A stretch of 64,000 nt of DNA from Clostridiales bacterium (GTDB taxonomy: Bacteria; Bacillota; Clostridia; Lachnospirales; Lachnospiraceae): NCBI GenBank assembly GCA_021204025.1, contig JAJQAC010000069.1:1-64000 (forward strand), in the 5' to 3' direction. Every line of letters begins with the position of its first letter. Positions within the stretch are counted from its first letter, which is position 1. This document shows, in pieces, positions 43,045 through 50,904 of this stretch. The translations under genes were made by a program, and so were the position numbers. Below the pieces are notes generated by a model. It was not told the DNA's origin and made no database searches. It saw only the letters and a list, made by a program, of their open reading frames with translations.

Positions 43045-43058
43045 AAACGGTTGTTCGA
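43045..43058 (-). promoter_or_regulatory. LexA (Cheo) box 1
   Basis: Minus-strand CGAACAACCGTTTG fits the Firmicute LexA consensus CGAAC-N4-GTTCG with one half-site deviation (GTTTG). It lies on the lexA side of the divergent region. Confidence 0.7.
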
Positions 43059-43076
43059 AAAATAATGAAGAAACCA

Positions 43077-43105
43077 TTGACAAACGTTTGTTCGAATTGT
43101 ATAAT
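43077..43105 (+). promoter_or_regulatory. SOS promoter of the LysM gene, containing LexA box 2
   Basis: TTGACA (43077-43082), a 17-base spacer and TATAAT (43100-43105) are consensus. A LexA box fills the spacer: the minus strand at 43080-43094 reads CGAACAAACGTTTGT. Bound LexA would exclude RNA polymerase, giving tight repression until DNA damage. Confidence 0.85.
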
Positions 43106-43119
43106 CACATTATCGAAAC

Positions 43120-43133
43120 AGAACGGACGTTCT
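43120..43133 (+). promoter_or_regulatory. LexA (Cheo) box 3
   Basis: AGAACGGACGTTCT contains a perfect GAAC-N4-GTTC palindrome just downstream of the predicted transcription start of the LysM gene. Confidence 0.75.
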
Positions 43134-43159
43134 ATTCAACCTGGAGAATGGGGGTATAT

Positions 43160-43597
43160 ATGAGTAAAATAATTGATAACAGCAGATTCCATGAATACAG
43201 GAAAGAAAACTGCATCCTGCCGGACCGCAGATGGCAGGATCATCTGGTAAAACAGCAGATCTCCGGGGTTAAAGGAAAGCGCGCAAGAAGAAAAAATCAA
43301 TTAAGAAACTTTTTGATTGTCCTGCTCATGGTATTTGCGTTTTGTTCAGGTTTTTTCGGTCATAGTCTGTTAATAAACGCTCACGCTGAGGAAAAGACAG
43401 ACCAGAACCGTAGTTTATATTATACCAGTGTGCAGTTAAAAAAAGGTGACAGTTTATGGAATATCGCTCAAAATTATGCAGACGGAACAGATTTCAGTAC
43501 ACTTGAATATATGGAGGAATTAAAGCGCCTGAATCGTCTGGAAAGTGAAAATATTCATGCCGGTGAATATCTGACGGTTATGTATTTTAACAAATAG
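43160..43597 (+). CDS. SOS-controlled LysM membrane protein (YneA-like division suppressor)
   Basis: 145 residues. A charged cytoplasmic N-terminus is followed by one membrane helix (about 51-75, FLIVLLMVFAFCSGFFG) and an extracytoplasmic LysM domain (YYTSVQLKKGDSLWNIAQNY ... NIHAGEYLTVMYF). One membrane helix plus a C-terminal LysM, a place divergent from lexA, and LexA boxes in the promoter match Bacillus YneA, which delays division during the SOS response. GGGGG precedes the ATG at 43160. Sequence identity with YneA is not judged here; function is inferred from architecture and control. Confidence 0.8.
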   Translation: MSKIIDNSRFHEYRKENCILPDRRWQDHLVKQQISGVKGKRARRKNQLRNFLIVLLMVFAFCSGFFGHSLLINAHAEEKTDQNRSLYYTSVQLKKGDSLWNIAQNYADGTDFSTLEYMEELKRLNRLESENIHAGEYLTVMYFNK

Positions 43598-43615
43598 TTA
43601 CCGGAGCAATAATTT

Positions 43616-43644
43616 TTGACAGATAAAAGAGAAACGACTATAAT
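43616..43644 (+). promoter_or_regulatory. Promoter of the tyrosine recombinase gene
   Basis: TTGACA (43616-43621), a 17-base spacer and TATAAT (43639-43644), a consensus match. The predicted start is near 43651, at the first base of a hairpin. Confidence 0.85.
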
Positions 43645-43650
43645 AAAAGT

Positions 43651-43697
43651 TGCAAATACACACAAAAGTTTATCGTATATTTGCAGCTTTTTATTAT
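43651..43697 (+). terminator. Hairpin with U-run in the recombinase leader (possible attenuator)
   Basis: TGCAAATA (43651-43658) pairs with TATTTGCA (43678-43685), followed by GCTTTTTATT. It begins where the transcript should begin, about 150 bases before the coding start. A second inverted repeat, AACTATTCG/CGAATAGTT, follows near 43708-43741. Either premature termination or an alternative fold could regulate the gene. Confidence 0.55.
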
Positions 43698-43809
43698 TTG
43701 TATACTCAACTATTCGTTAAACTGTTGTTTCGCGAATAGTTATAAGTCTGTTGTAAGTACTTACCTCTTTGTTTCCCTTATTTTTCAATTTATTGGAGGT
43801 TTTTTCGTT

Positions 43810-44871
43810 ATGAGTAAAATTGCGTATCATGAACAGGTTGACATTGACAATATTAAAAAGCTACGGGAACTGATGCGGGAACTGCCTCCGTTTTGCACGG
43901 ATTTTTTCCGGGGAATTGAACCGCGGACATCTTCACGTACCCGAATTGCCTATGCTTATGATCTGAAGGTTTTCTTTGATTTTCTGATCAGAGAAAATCC
44001 TGTATTTTCGACGTTTGACCGTCGGGATATCCGGCTGAATCATATTGATGAACTGACGATCTCCGACCTTGAGGAATACATGGAATATTTAAAATACCGT
44101 TTTAATGAACATGACCAGGAGGTTACGAACAAAGAACGCGGAATTATGCGCAAAGTATCTTCTTTGAAAAGTTTTTATAATTATTTTTATCGTACTGAGA
44201 AAATCAGGAACAATCCGGCTGCTCTGATCCGGATGCCAAAACTGCATGAAAAAGAAATTATCCGTCTGGATGTTGATGAAGTCGCTCTTCTGCTTGATGA
44301 AGTCGAGCTTGGTGACAAACTTACAGATAAACAAAAAACTTTTCATAATAAGACAAAGGTTCGTGATCTGGCGCTTCTTACTCTCCTGCTGGGAACAGGG
44401 ATCCGTGTTTCTGAGTGTGTTGGCCTGGATCTGGATGATATTGATTTTAAAAACGGTGGTATTCATATCCACAGAAAAGGCGGAAAGGAAGTTACGGTAT
44501 ATTTTGGTATGGAAGTTGAAGACGCGCTGCAGGATTATCTGGATGAGCGGCTTGGCATTGACGCTTTGCCCGGCAGTGAAAATGCGCTCTTTCTTTCGAT
44601 TCAGAAAAAGCGCATTACCGCCAGAAGCGTGGAAAACCTTGTCAAAAAGTATGCCCGTATTGTTACGCCATTAAAGAAAATCACACCGCATAAACTGCGA
44701 AGCACTTATGGAACCAATTTATATCGGGAAACCGGCGATATCTATCTGGTTGCGGATGTCCTGGGACATTCTGATGTAAATACAACCAAAAAGCATTACG
44801 CCGCTCTTGAGGACGAGCGCCGCCGCAGTGCCAGAAATGCTGTCCGGCTCAGGGAGAAACCCCTGGACTGA
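43810..44871 (+). CDS. Tyrosine recombinase (XerC/XerD-like integrase)
   Basis: 353 residues. An N-terminal SAM-like core-binding domain (about 30-135) is followed by the catalytic domain with Arg199 (GTGIRVSECVGLD), the beta-turn lysine near 223-226 (HRKGGKEV), His294 and Arg297 (TPHKLRSTY), His320 (VLGHSDVNTT) and nucleophile Tyr330. All catalytic residues are present. GGAGG lies 11 bases before the ATG at 43810. No attachment sites or phage genes are nearby, so a resident Xer-like role (dimer resolution) is more likely than an element integrase. Its 3' end overlaps the convergent LCP gene by 23 bases. Confidence 0.88.
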   Translation: MSKIAYHEQVDIDNIKKLRELMRELPPFCTDFFRGIEPRTSSRTRIAYAYDLKVFFDFLIRENPVFSTFDRRDIRLNHIDELTISDLEEYMEYLKYRFNEHDQEVTNKERGIMRKVSSLKSFYNYFYRTEKIRNNPAALIRMPKLHEKEIIRLDVDEVALLLDEVELGDKLTDKQKTFHNKTKVRDLALLTLLLGTGIRVSECVGLDLDDIDFKNGGIHIHRKGGKEVTVYFGMEVEDALQDYLDERLGIDALPGSENALFLSIQKKRITARSVENLVKKYARIVTPLKKITPHKLRSTYGTNLYRETGDIYLVADVLGHSDVNTTKKHYAALEDERRRSARNAVRLREKPLD

Positions 44872-46588
44872 TTTCGCCTGATTGCAAAATGTCAGATTGT
44901 CCAGACTCTCCGGGAGCCTTAAGCCAGGCATTTGCCGAATCATTGGCGATGGATCTGTTGTCATTCTGCGAAGGTCCGTTTTGGCCGGAGGATGTTTCCG
45001 GTATCGGATGCTCCTGCCCTGTCACTGCTGTTGTGGATCCAGAATCAGGACCGAATCCGGAATCAGAACTTTCTGGTTCCGGTGTGGATTCCGGAATTGC
45101 AGTTGGAGCTTTCGGCGTTGGTATTTCTGATTCCAGTGTTTCTGTAGCCTGCGTTGAGGCTGCTCCGTCTACTTGTGATTCAGAGTCGGATTCACTGCTT
45201 TCGTTCTCTTCACTCTCTTTCCGATCATCTTCTTTTGCTGCAGATTCATCCGTAAAGCTGCTCTGGCCGGTATTGGTTTCCTCTTGCGCCGTGTTGGCGG
45301 CAGATTCACTGTTTTCATGATCTTCTTCTGCGTTTTGTGTGACTTCCGTCTGACTGACCGTTGTCTGCGTGGTCTGCTGTTCTCCGGTGTTTCCCTGTGC
45401 TCCTATATTTTTTCCGGATTCCTGATCCTTTCCCGGTTCACTCAGACCACTGATCTCAGAAATGGTACTGCTGATCTCGCTTACTGTGACAGATGGCGTG
45501 TAATCTGTGTCACCATATAGAAATTCATGCAACTGGATTACGTTGCTCTGGAGGGTTGTCGCGACCACACAGGATTTTTTCCCAATATAGATTTCTTCAT
45601 GGGAAAAAGGAAACCCGGAAGTTTCGCTGATGTAGTATTTCTTTGCGTTCTTTGCAAGCTGCAGGATATCATCTACACCGATACTGGTAGATATCTGGGG
45701 AAAAACGGTTCCTGCCAGAGTTGTCAGAGTTGCTGTGTCGGCCTGCCTGATTTTTTCCATGGCAAGGCCGAGGATCTTTCGCTGACGTTCTGTGCGCTGA
45801 AAATCGGTATCCATCAGCCGAAGTCTTGCATAAGCTACTGCCTGTACACCGTCAAGATGGTTTTGTCCGCTGTGTTCCAGCTGATAGGAACCAACTCCCG
45901 TTGACTCAACGGTTTCCGTAATGAAGGAATTAATATAGGCAAATTCGGAATCACTGATTTCAATATCTACCCCTCCAAGGATGTTTAAAGCGTCTACAAC
46001 AGCTTTCCAGTTAAAGGCAGCATAATCATCCACAGAGAGATCAAAATTCATTTCCAGGGCATTTAAAGCCTGTTCCGGGCCGCCAAGAAAATAGGCTTCA
46101 TTAATTTTATCGTAATCGTCTTCATCGATTCGTAAATAAGTATCTCGGAACACGGAAAGGAGCCGGATCTCACCACTTTTTTTGTTGACACTGCAAAGCA
46201 TCTCTACATCTGACAGAGCCCCCTTTTTTAAATTTCCATCGCGGGAATCGAGACCGAATACCGCTACTGTCCACCAGCCATCCGAGCGAAACTGAGAGCA
46301 TATCAGGATACCGGCTGTAATCAGCAGCACAAGGAGGAGGAAACGTTTCTTTATCTTTATGCCGTTCTTCTTTTTCTTTTTTGCGTTGCCGCGTTCTTTT
46401 GAACGTCCTTCTCTCGCCGGCATATGGTGGTTATTAAGATCCTCGTCAAAAATATCTGAAAATTCAATATTTTCGGTATTTGTTGAGACCGCGGACTTTT
46501 CTGCCACATGCTTATGCTTCTTTTTTTCTTTGCTTCGGATACGTATACGGTCTATTTCGTCTTCGTAATCATCAGAATTGTGATTCAT
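44849..46588 (-). CDS. LytR-CpsA-Psr (LCP) family protein with long acidic tail
   Basis: 579 residues. A charged cytoplasmic N-terminus of about 80 residues precedes one membrane helix (RFLLLVLLITAGILIC) and an LCP domain with VAVFGLDSRDG, SDVEMLCSVN, LLSVFRDTYLRI and HLDGVQAVAYARLRLMDTDFQRTERQRKIL. LCP enzymes move lipid-linked glycopolymers onto peptidoglycan. About 200 C-terminal residues are low-complexity (Ser, Glu, Thr, Pro, Gln), unlike a compact domain. A downstream partner is not obvious. In many Clostridia an LCP gene sits between yqeK and rsfS; here it lies elsewhere. Confidence 0.88.
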   Translation of the reverse strand: MNHNSDDYEDEIDRIRIRSKEKKKHKHVAEKSAVSTNTENIEFSDIFDEDLNNHHMPAREGRSKERGNAKKKKKNGIKIKKRFLLLVLLITAGILICSQFRSDGWWTVAVFGLDSRDGNLKKGALSDVEMLCSVNKKSGEIRLLSVFRDTYLRIDEDDYDKINEAYFLGGPEQALNALEMNFDLSVDDYAAFNWKAVVDALNILGGVDIEISDSEFAYINSFITETVESTGVGSYQLEHSGQNHLDGVQAVAYARLRLMDTDFQRTERQRKILGLAMEKIRQADTATLTTLAGTVFPQISTSIGVDDILQLAKNAKKYYISETSGFPFSHEEIYIGKKSCVVATTLQSNVIQLHEFLYGDTDYTPSVTVSEISSTISEISGLSEPGKDQESGKNIGAQGNTGEQQTTQTTVSQTEVTQNAEEDHENSESAANTAQEETNTGQSSFTDESAAKEDDRKESEENESSESDSESQVDGAASTQATETLESEIPTPKAPTAIPESTPEPESSDSGFGPDSGSTTAVTGQEHPIPETSSGQNGPSQNDNRSIANDSANAWLKAPGESGQSDILQSGEISPGVSP

Positions 46589-46630
46589 ATTGTTTTATCC
46601 TTTCCGGATCCGATCGGTGTCTGATCCGAA

Positions 46631-47914
46631 TCAATCAAGAATGTTTCGATAATTTGTCCAGTTATCATTTTTCACCGCTACGGTTACGTTATTTACTCCA
46701 TCGCTGCTTTCATGGACACAGAGAATTCTGCCATCGTCTGTCCAGCCAAGGAACATGATGACGTGCGCGTTATCTCCTGTCCGAAGAGCAATATCCCCAG
46801 GCTGCATCTCGTATTTAGAAATACTTTTTCCTAAACTGACAAGTCCGGCGGTACTTTCATAAGGAAGACGTTCTCCAATTGCGGACCAATAGACCCAGCT
46901 GATCCATCCGGAGCAATCCAAACCTTTAAAAACTCGGCCTTCCTGATCCGATTCGACCACAATGCCAAAGTTGTTGCCTTCATAGCCGGGACGGGATGCT
47001 TTTCCACCCCAATAATAGGGTACTTTTCCTACGGAGGACAGTGCAAATTCTACAACGGCCTTTCTTTCCTGGGACAGACCGGATGGGAGCTGATTCAGAT
47101 ATTCCTGAATTTCGGATTGTGTTAAAGGGTTTCCCAGAGTAAAGGCTGACAATGTAAGACCATAATCTTCATACCAGTCTCTCTCTTTCAGTGATTTTAC
47201 ATAGGAGCGTTCTTCCTCTCCCCACCCCTTCCACTGACAATCTTCTTCTTCGGACGCTGTATTTCCGATGGTATCACGTTCAAACAGGCTGTTATTTTCT
47301 TCGATTCCATAAATCCTGACATTGATTGTCAGGTCGATGTGTCCCGGGCAGGTTTTTTCTGCGTCAGACAAGGTTGCTCTGGAACGGGCAGGCATTGATC
47401 GGGAATTATCATTTCCGGTTGTTTCTGAACCGGTTGTTTCTGAATTGGTTGTTTCTGAACTGCTTATTTCAGAACCAGAGTCTGAAGGATTTGCCGGATC
47501 TGTCGATGCCTTTGCGGAAACTCCGGCAATGATCACAGATGATCCATCATTGGTATCTGATGGATTTTCCCCCGAAGATGAATCCGTCAGTGTCCCTTCG
47601 AGATCCGATGGAGTCGCATAGTTATGTATAACAGCTGTGGCGGATTCCTCCCAATCTGCAGGGTCGAGTTCCTCTTCCCATTCCTCTCCTTCTTCCTCAT
47701 CTTCGTGATCCAGACATTCGCCTGAGCAATAGTAGACGTCACTCATGGATACCGTGTAGGAATGCGAGTTTGACAGCAGATTCTTGGCGTAACTCAAAAA
47801 CAGATCATAATCTTCTATATTGTGATAATAGGTATAAACATTTGCCATTGACATAATATCAATCACGTTGGATTGCAAAGTACGATGGTTTCCGTCACCA
47901 TTATAAACATTCAT
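46631..47914 (-). CDS. NlpC/P60 family cell-wall hydrolase lacking an export signal
   Basis: 427 residues. The C-terminal NlpC/P60 domain has the nucleophile cysteine in GLDCSGWISWVYW, histidine in NAHVIMFLGW and the polar third residue in CVHESSD; VPYYWGGKASRPG is the usual entry. The N-terminal half is acidic and Ser/Thr-rich, with an ETTNSETTGSETTGN repeat. No signal peptide or membrane helix is present, odd for a peptidoglycan endopeptidase. Its ATG overlaps the stop of the upstream membrane-anchored frame and has no ribosome-binding site. I suspect both are pieces of one gene; see 47911-48297. Confidence 0.75.
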   Translation of the reverse strand: MNVYNGDGNHRTLQSNVIDIMSMANVYTYYHNIEDYDLFLSYAKNLLSNSHSYTVSMSDVYYCSGECLDHEDEEEGEEWEEELDPADWEESATAVIHNYATPSDLEGTLTDSSSGENPSDTNDGSSVIIAGVSAKASTDPANPSDSGSEISSSETTNSETTGSETTGNDNSRSMPARSRATLSDAEKTCPGHIDLTINVRIYGIEENNSLFERDTIGNTASEEEDCQWKGWGEEERSYVKSLKERDWYEDYGLTLSAFTLGNPLTQSEIQEYLNQLPSGLSQERKAVVEFALSSVGKVPYYWGGKASRPGYEGNNFGIVVESDQEGRVFKGLDCSGWISWVYWSAIGERLPYESTAGLVSLGKSISKYEMQPGDIALRTGDNAHVIMFLGWTDDGRILCVHESSDGVNNVTVAVKNDNWTNYRNILD

Positions 47915-48297
47915 GCAAGCTGACGTGGAGTAAGGTCAGTATTGGAATAAACATTTACCCACCAGGCATTTTCTGCATTCATCAGTTCCTGAAAAGCCAG
48001 ACCTGCGTAGCTTTCCGTGATGTCATCAGAATCCGTCCCCTCCGGGAAAAAATGAGCCAGATTCAGATCATCCGGGCTCGGATTCCATGGCTCCGCTTCT
48101 TCCTGGTTGAGATGATTGTCCGGGTGAATAAAAGATGAGTTTCCTGATTCCTGATCAATATCTTCCTCTGTTATGATATCATTGGTTAATTCAGAATTGA
48201 CTGTCCCGGTCTGATTGGCGATATACAGGTACGAACACAGATAAACCGCAAGGCCGGCAATACACATAAGACAGGCATTTATAATATTTTTTTTCAT
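47911..48297 (-). CDS. Membrane-anchored N-terminal part, probably of the NlpC/P60 protein
   Basis: 128 residues: one N-terminal membrane helix (INACLMCIAGLAVYLCSYLYI) and an acidic extracytoplasmic stretch ending NVYSNTDLTPRQLA. AAGAGGAA precedes the start. The next frame begins MNVYNGDGNHRT at an ATGA overlap and carries on as soluble extracytoplasmic-type sequence. A one-base frameshift splitting a gene of about 550 codons explains both the missing signal on the hydrolase and the abrupt end here. Two coupled genes, or programmed frameshifting, are alternatives. Confidence 0.6.
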   Translation of the reverse strand: MKKNIINACLMCIAGLAVYLCSYLYIANQTGTVNSELTNDIITEEDIDQESGNSSFIHPDNHLNQEEAEPWNPSPDDLNLAHFFPEGTDSDDITESYAGLAFQELMNAENAWWVNVYSNTDLTPRQLA

Positions 48298-48431
48298 GGA
48301 TTCCTCTTATTTTCATGGTTATGGATGGATGAACAGATTGACTTGGTACCCTTAACTTATCAAATATACCATAAACATCGTTGAATGGACAGGGCGAAAA
48401 CTTTAAAATTTAATTAAGATAATCCAGTTAA

Positions 48432-48460
48432 TTGACTGTTTTGGAAGCATAAGATATAAT
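48432..48460 (+). promoter_or_regulatory. Promoter of glmS
   Basis: TTGACT (48432-48437), a 17-base spacer and TATAAT (48455-48460). The leader is only about 40 bases and holds a short ATGGCTTAT direct repeat. Confidence 0.75.
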
Positions 48461-48505
48461 ATGGCTTATTATATGGCTTATCGGAAGTTCAGGAGGAGAA
48501 AAATC

Positions 48506-50332
48506 ATGTGTGGCATCATCGGTTATACGGGTCCGTTGGGCGCAAAAAAAATATTATTAAACGGTCTGGCCTGTCTGGAGTATCGCGGATATGACAGTGC
48601 CGGAATTGCACTTTATATGGAAGATGATTCGATTCAGGTCATTAAAAAGACCGGAAAGGTCAAGGCACTGAAGGAATATTGTGACCAAACTGTTCACAAG
48701 GTTTCGCATTGTGGGATCGGACATACCCGTTGGGCAACTCATGGTGGCGTTACAGATGAAAATGCTCATCCGCACAGGGTTGGTCATGTGACATTGATTC
48801 ACAATGGGATTATCGAGAATTATCATGAATTAACAGAACAGTTTCACCTGGAAGGCACGCTGGTTTCCCAGACAGACAGTGAAGTAGCTGCCGGGGTTCT
48901 GAATCAGCTGTATCAGGGAGATCCTCTGGCAGCGATCCGGGAACTGCTGTCGTTTCTTAATGGCTCTTTCAGCTTTTGCATTATGTTTGATGATCAGCCT
49001 GGAAATATTTATGCAGTGCGCAATGTCAGCCCGCTTGTCGCTGCCACTACGAATTCCGGAACCCTGGTTGCCTCCGATCTCACAGCTCTGATCCCTTATA
49101 CCAAGGATTATTTTGTCGTACCGGAGGAAAAAATTGTAAAATTATCTCCTTATAAAATCAGCGTATATGATCTGGATGATAATTTTACCCGGATATCCCC
49201 GGAAATTATGACCATTAACTGGGATACCGATGCGGCAATGAAAAATGGTTATCCTCATTTCATGTTAAAGGAAATTCATGAACAGCCGGAGGCATTAAAG
49301 AAAACCATCCTGCCCCGCATCAGCCAGGGGTTGCCGGATTTTTCGGACGATGGTATTCCTGACAGGATTTTTACCGACTGCAGCCGGATTCATATCGTTG
49401 CCTGCGGTACAGCCATGTATGCCGGTATGGTAGCGCGCGCTCTGATGGAGCCGGTTCTTCGTATTCCCGTCTCTGTGACGATAGCCTCTGAATTTCGCTA
49501 TGAAAATCCGTTAGTGGATGAACATACTCTGGTAATCGTGATTTCTCAGTCCGGTGAAACCATTGATACGCTCGCAGCTCTTCGGCTCGCGAAAGAATAC
49601 GGCAGCAAAACTCTCTCCATCGTGAATGTGAAGGGGTCTACGATCGCCCGTGAAAGTGATTATGTGCTGTATACACACGCCGGTCCGGAAATCGCGGTAG
49701 CCAGTACAAAGGCATATTCCGTCCAGCTGGCTGCTCTGTACCTGATTTCCTGCCGGATGTCGCTGGTTCGCGGGAAATATTCAAAAGAACAGTCTCAGGC
49801 CTTCCTTGCGGATATGCTGGAGGCAATTCCTGCGATTGAGACAATGCTTGAGCAAAAGGATTTTATTAAAACCACGTCGTCTCATCTTATGGATCAATCC
49901 GACGCATTCTTCATCGGACGGGGACTGGATTACGCGTTTTCTCTTGAGGGAGCTCTGAAATTAAAGGAAATTTCGTATATTCATGCAGAGGCACAGGCTG
50001 CAGGAGAATTAAAACATGGGACTATTGCTCTTATCGCTGACGATGTTCCGGTTATCGCAATTGCAACGCAGCAACATGTGTTATCGAAACTGATTTCAAA
50101 TATCCGGGAAGTAAAAGCCAGAGGAGCTTTTGTGATACTGTTGACAAAAGAAATGGCAGCGATTGATGAAAATCTTGCGGATATCATCATTCGGATTCCC
50201 AACATCGATGATCGGTTTACTGTGTTCCCGATTGCGGTTGTCCTGCAACTGATTGCTTACTACACTTCCGTAGCGAAGGACCTTGATGTCGACCAGCCGA
50301 GAAACCTTGCCAAGTCTGTGACAGTAGAATAG
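48506..50332 (+). CDS. glmS: Glutamine-fructose-6-phosphate aminotransferase (isomerizing)
   Basis: 608 residues. The N-terminal glutamine amidotransferase starts MCGIIGYTG, with Cys as nucleophile once Met is removed. Two SIS domains follow (VACGTAMYAGMVAR, ISQSGETIDTLAALR, and later the ELKHGTIAL lysine region). The C-terminus DQPRNLAKSVTVE is standard. It makes glucosamine-6-phosphate for cell-wall precursors. AGGAGGAG fixes the start at 48506. No glmS ribozyme is visible in the short leader, unlike many Firmicutes. Confidence 0.95.
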   Translation: MCGIIGYTGPLGAKKILLNGLACLEYRGYDSAGIALYMEDDSIQVIKKTGKVKALKEYCDQTVHKVSHCGIGHTRWATHGGVTDENAHPHRVGHVTLIHNGIIENYHELTEQFHLEGTLVSQTDSEVAAGVLNQLYQGDPLAAIRELLSFLNGSFSFCIMFDDQPGNIYAVRNVSPLVAATTNSGTLVASDLTALIPYTKDYFVVPEEKIVKLSPYKISVYDLDDNFTRISPEIMTINWDTDAAMKNGYPHFMLKEIHEQPEALKKTILPRISQGLPDFSDDGIPDRIFTDCSRIHIVACGTAMYAGMVARALMEPVLRIPVSVTIASEFRYENPLVDEHTLVIVISQSGETIDTLAALRLAKEYGSKTLSIVNVKGSTIARESDYVLYTHAGPEIAVASTKAYSVQLAALYLISCRMSLVRGKYSKEQSQAFLADMLEAIPAIETMLEQKDFIKTTSSHLMDQSDAFFIGRGLDYAFSLEGALKLKEISYIHAEAQAAGELKHGTIALIADDVPVIAIATQQHVLSKLISNIREVKARGAFVILLTKEMAAIDENLADIIIRIPNIDDRFTVFPIAVVLQLIAYYTSVAKDLDVDQPRNLAKSVTVE

Positions 50333-50399
50333 AACCGGTCTTTACAGCCTGGATGGTGGACAGGAAGCCAATCCTCTTCATACGATTGGCAGACATAGT

Positions 50400-50434
50400 A
50401 ATTGGTAGACATAAATATTTTATGTCTACCAATT
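50400..50434. other. 16-bp perfect palindrome between convergent genes
   Basis: AATTGGTAGACATAAA (50400-50415) and TTTATGTCTACCAATT (50419-50434) are exact inverted repeats around TAT. A partial copy, ATTGGCAGACATA, lies just upstream near 50385. No U-run follows on either strand. It sits between the ends of glmS and rsfS, so a bidirectional termination role is likely despite the missing tail. Confidence 0.6.
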
Positions 50435-50509
50435 AGCTCATCGGATTAATGTTTCTCCTGATCATATCAATTTTCTTAATCAATTTTCCTGTCATGGCTG
50501 AATCAGAAA

Positions 50510-50887
50510 TCAGTTATCATCGGAATCATTTTCTTTCAGAAAATCCGCGGCATCCATAACCGTTCCGTCCCTCCAGATCCGCTCCAGGTCATAAAAACGC
50601 CGGTCATCTCTGGAAAAGATATGAACAATGATATCCTGATAATCCATCAGGACCCAGTTTGCGGTACGATATCCTTCTGTCTGGCGGCAGGTATAACCGG
50701 CTCTGCCAAGTTTCTCATCCACACTGTCAGCCATTGCCTGCACCTGATTCTGATTCGCCCCGCTTGCTATCAGAAAATAATCCGCGAGAACCGTTACCTT
50801 GCGAATATCAATGACACGGATCTCTTCTCCCTTTTTTTCTTCCAGAGCCTCAATGGCCAGTTTTGTCATGGCTTCTGCACGATCCAT
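50510..50887 (-). CDS. rsfS: Ribosomal silencing factor RsfS
   Basis: 125 residues of the RsfS/Iojap family: IRVIDIRKVTVLADYFLIASGANQNQ, then GYRTANWVLMDYQDIIVHIF and RRFYDLERIWRDG. It binds L14 and blocks subunit joining when nutrients run low. The start is 50887, after GGAGGAC on the minus strand. It is the last gene of the rplU-led operon, next to yqeK as usual. Confidence 0.93.
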   Translation of the reverse strand: MDRAEAMTKLAIEALEEKKGEEIRVIDIRKVTVLADYFLIASGANQNQVQAMADSVDEKLGRAGYTCRQTEGYRTANWVLMDYQDIIVHIFSRDDRRFYDLERIWRDGTVMDAADFLKENDSDDN

Positions 50888-50904
50888 ATGTTGTCCTCCG
50901 TTTA

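Noticed and set aside
43708-43741. AACTATTCG/CGAATAGTT considered as an invertible switch or attachment site of the recombinase
   Set aside because: The arms are 9 bp with only about 16 bases between, too short for an invertible segment, and no partner site is seen.
48300-48505. glmS ribozyme
   Set aside because: The conserved ribozyme core is not visible and the promoter leaves too little leader.
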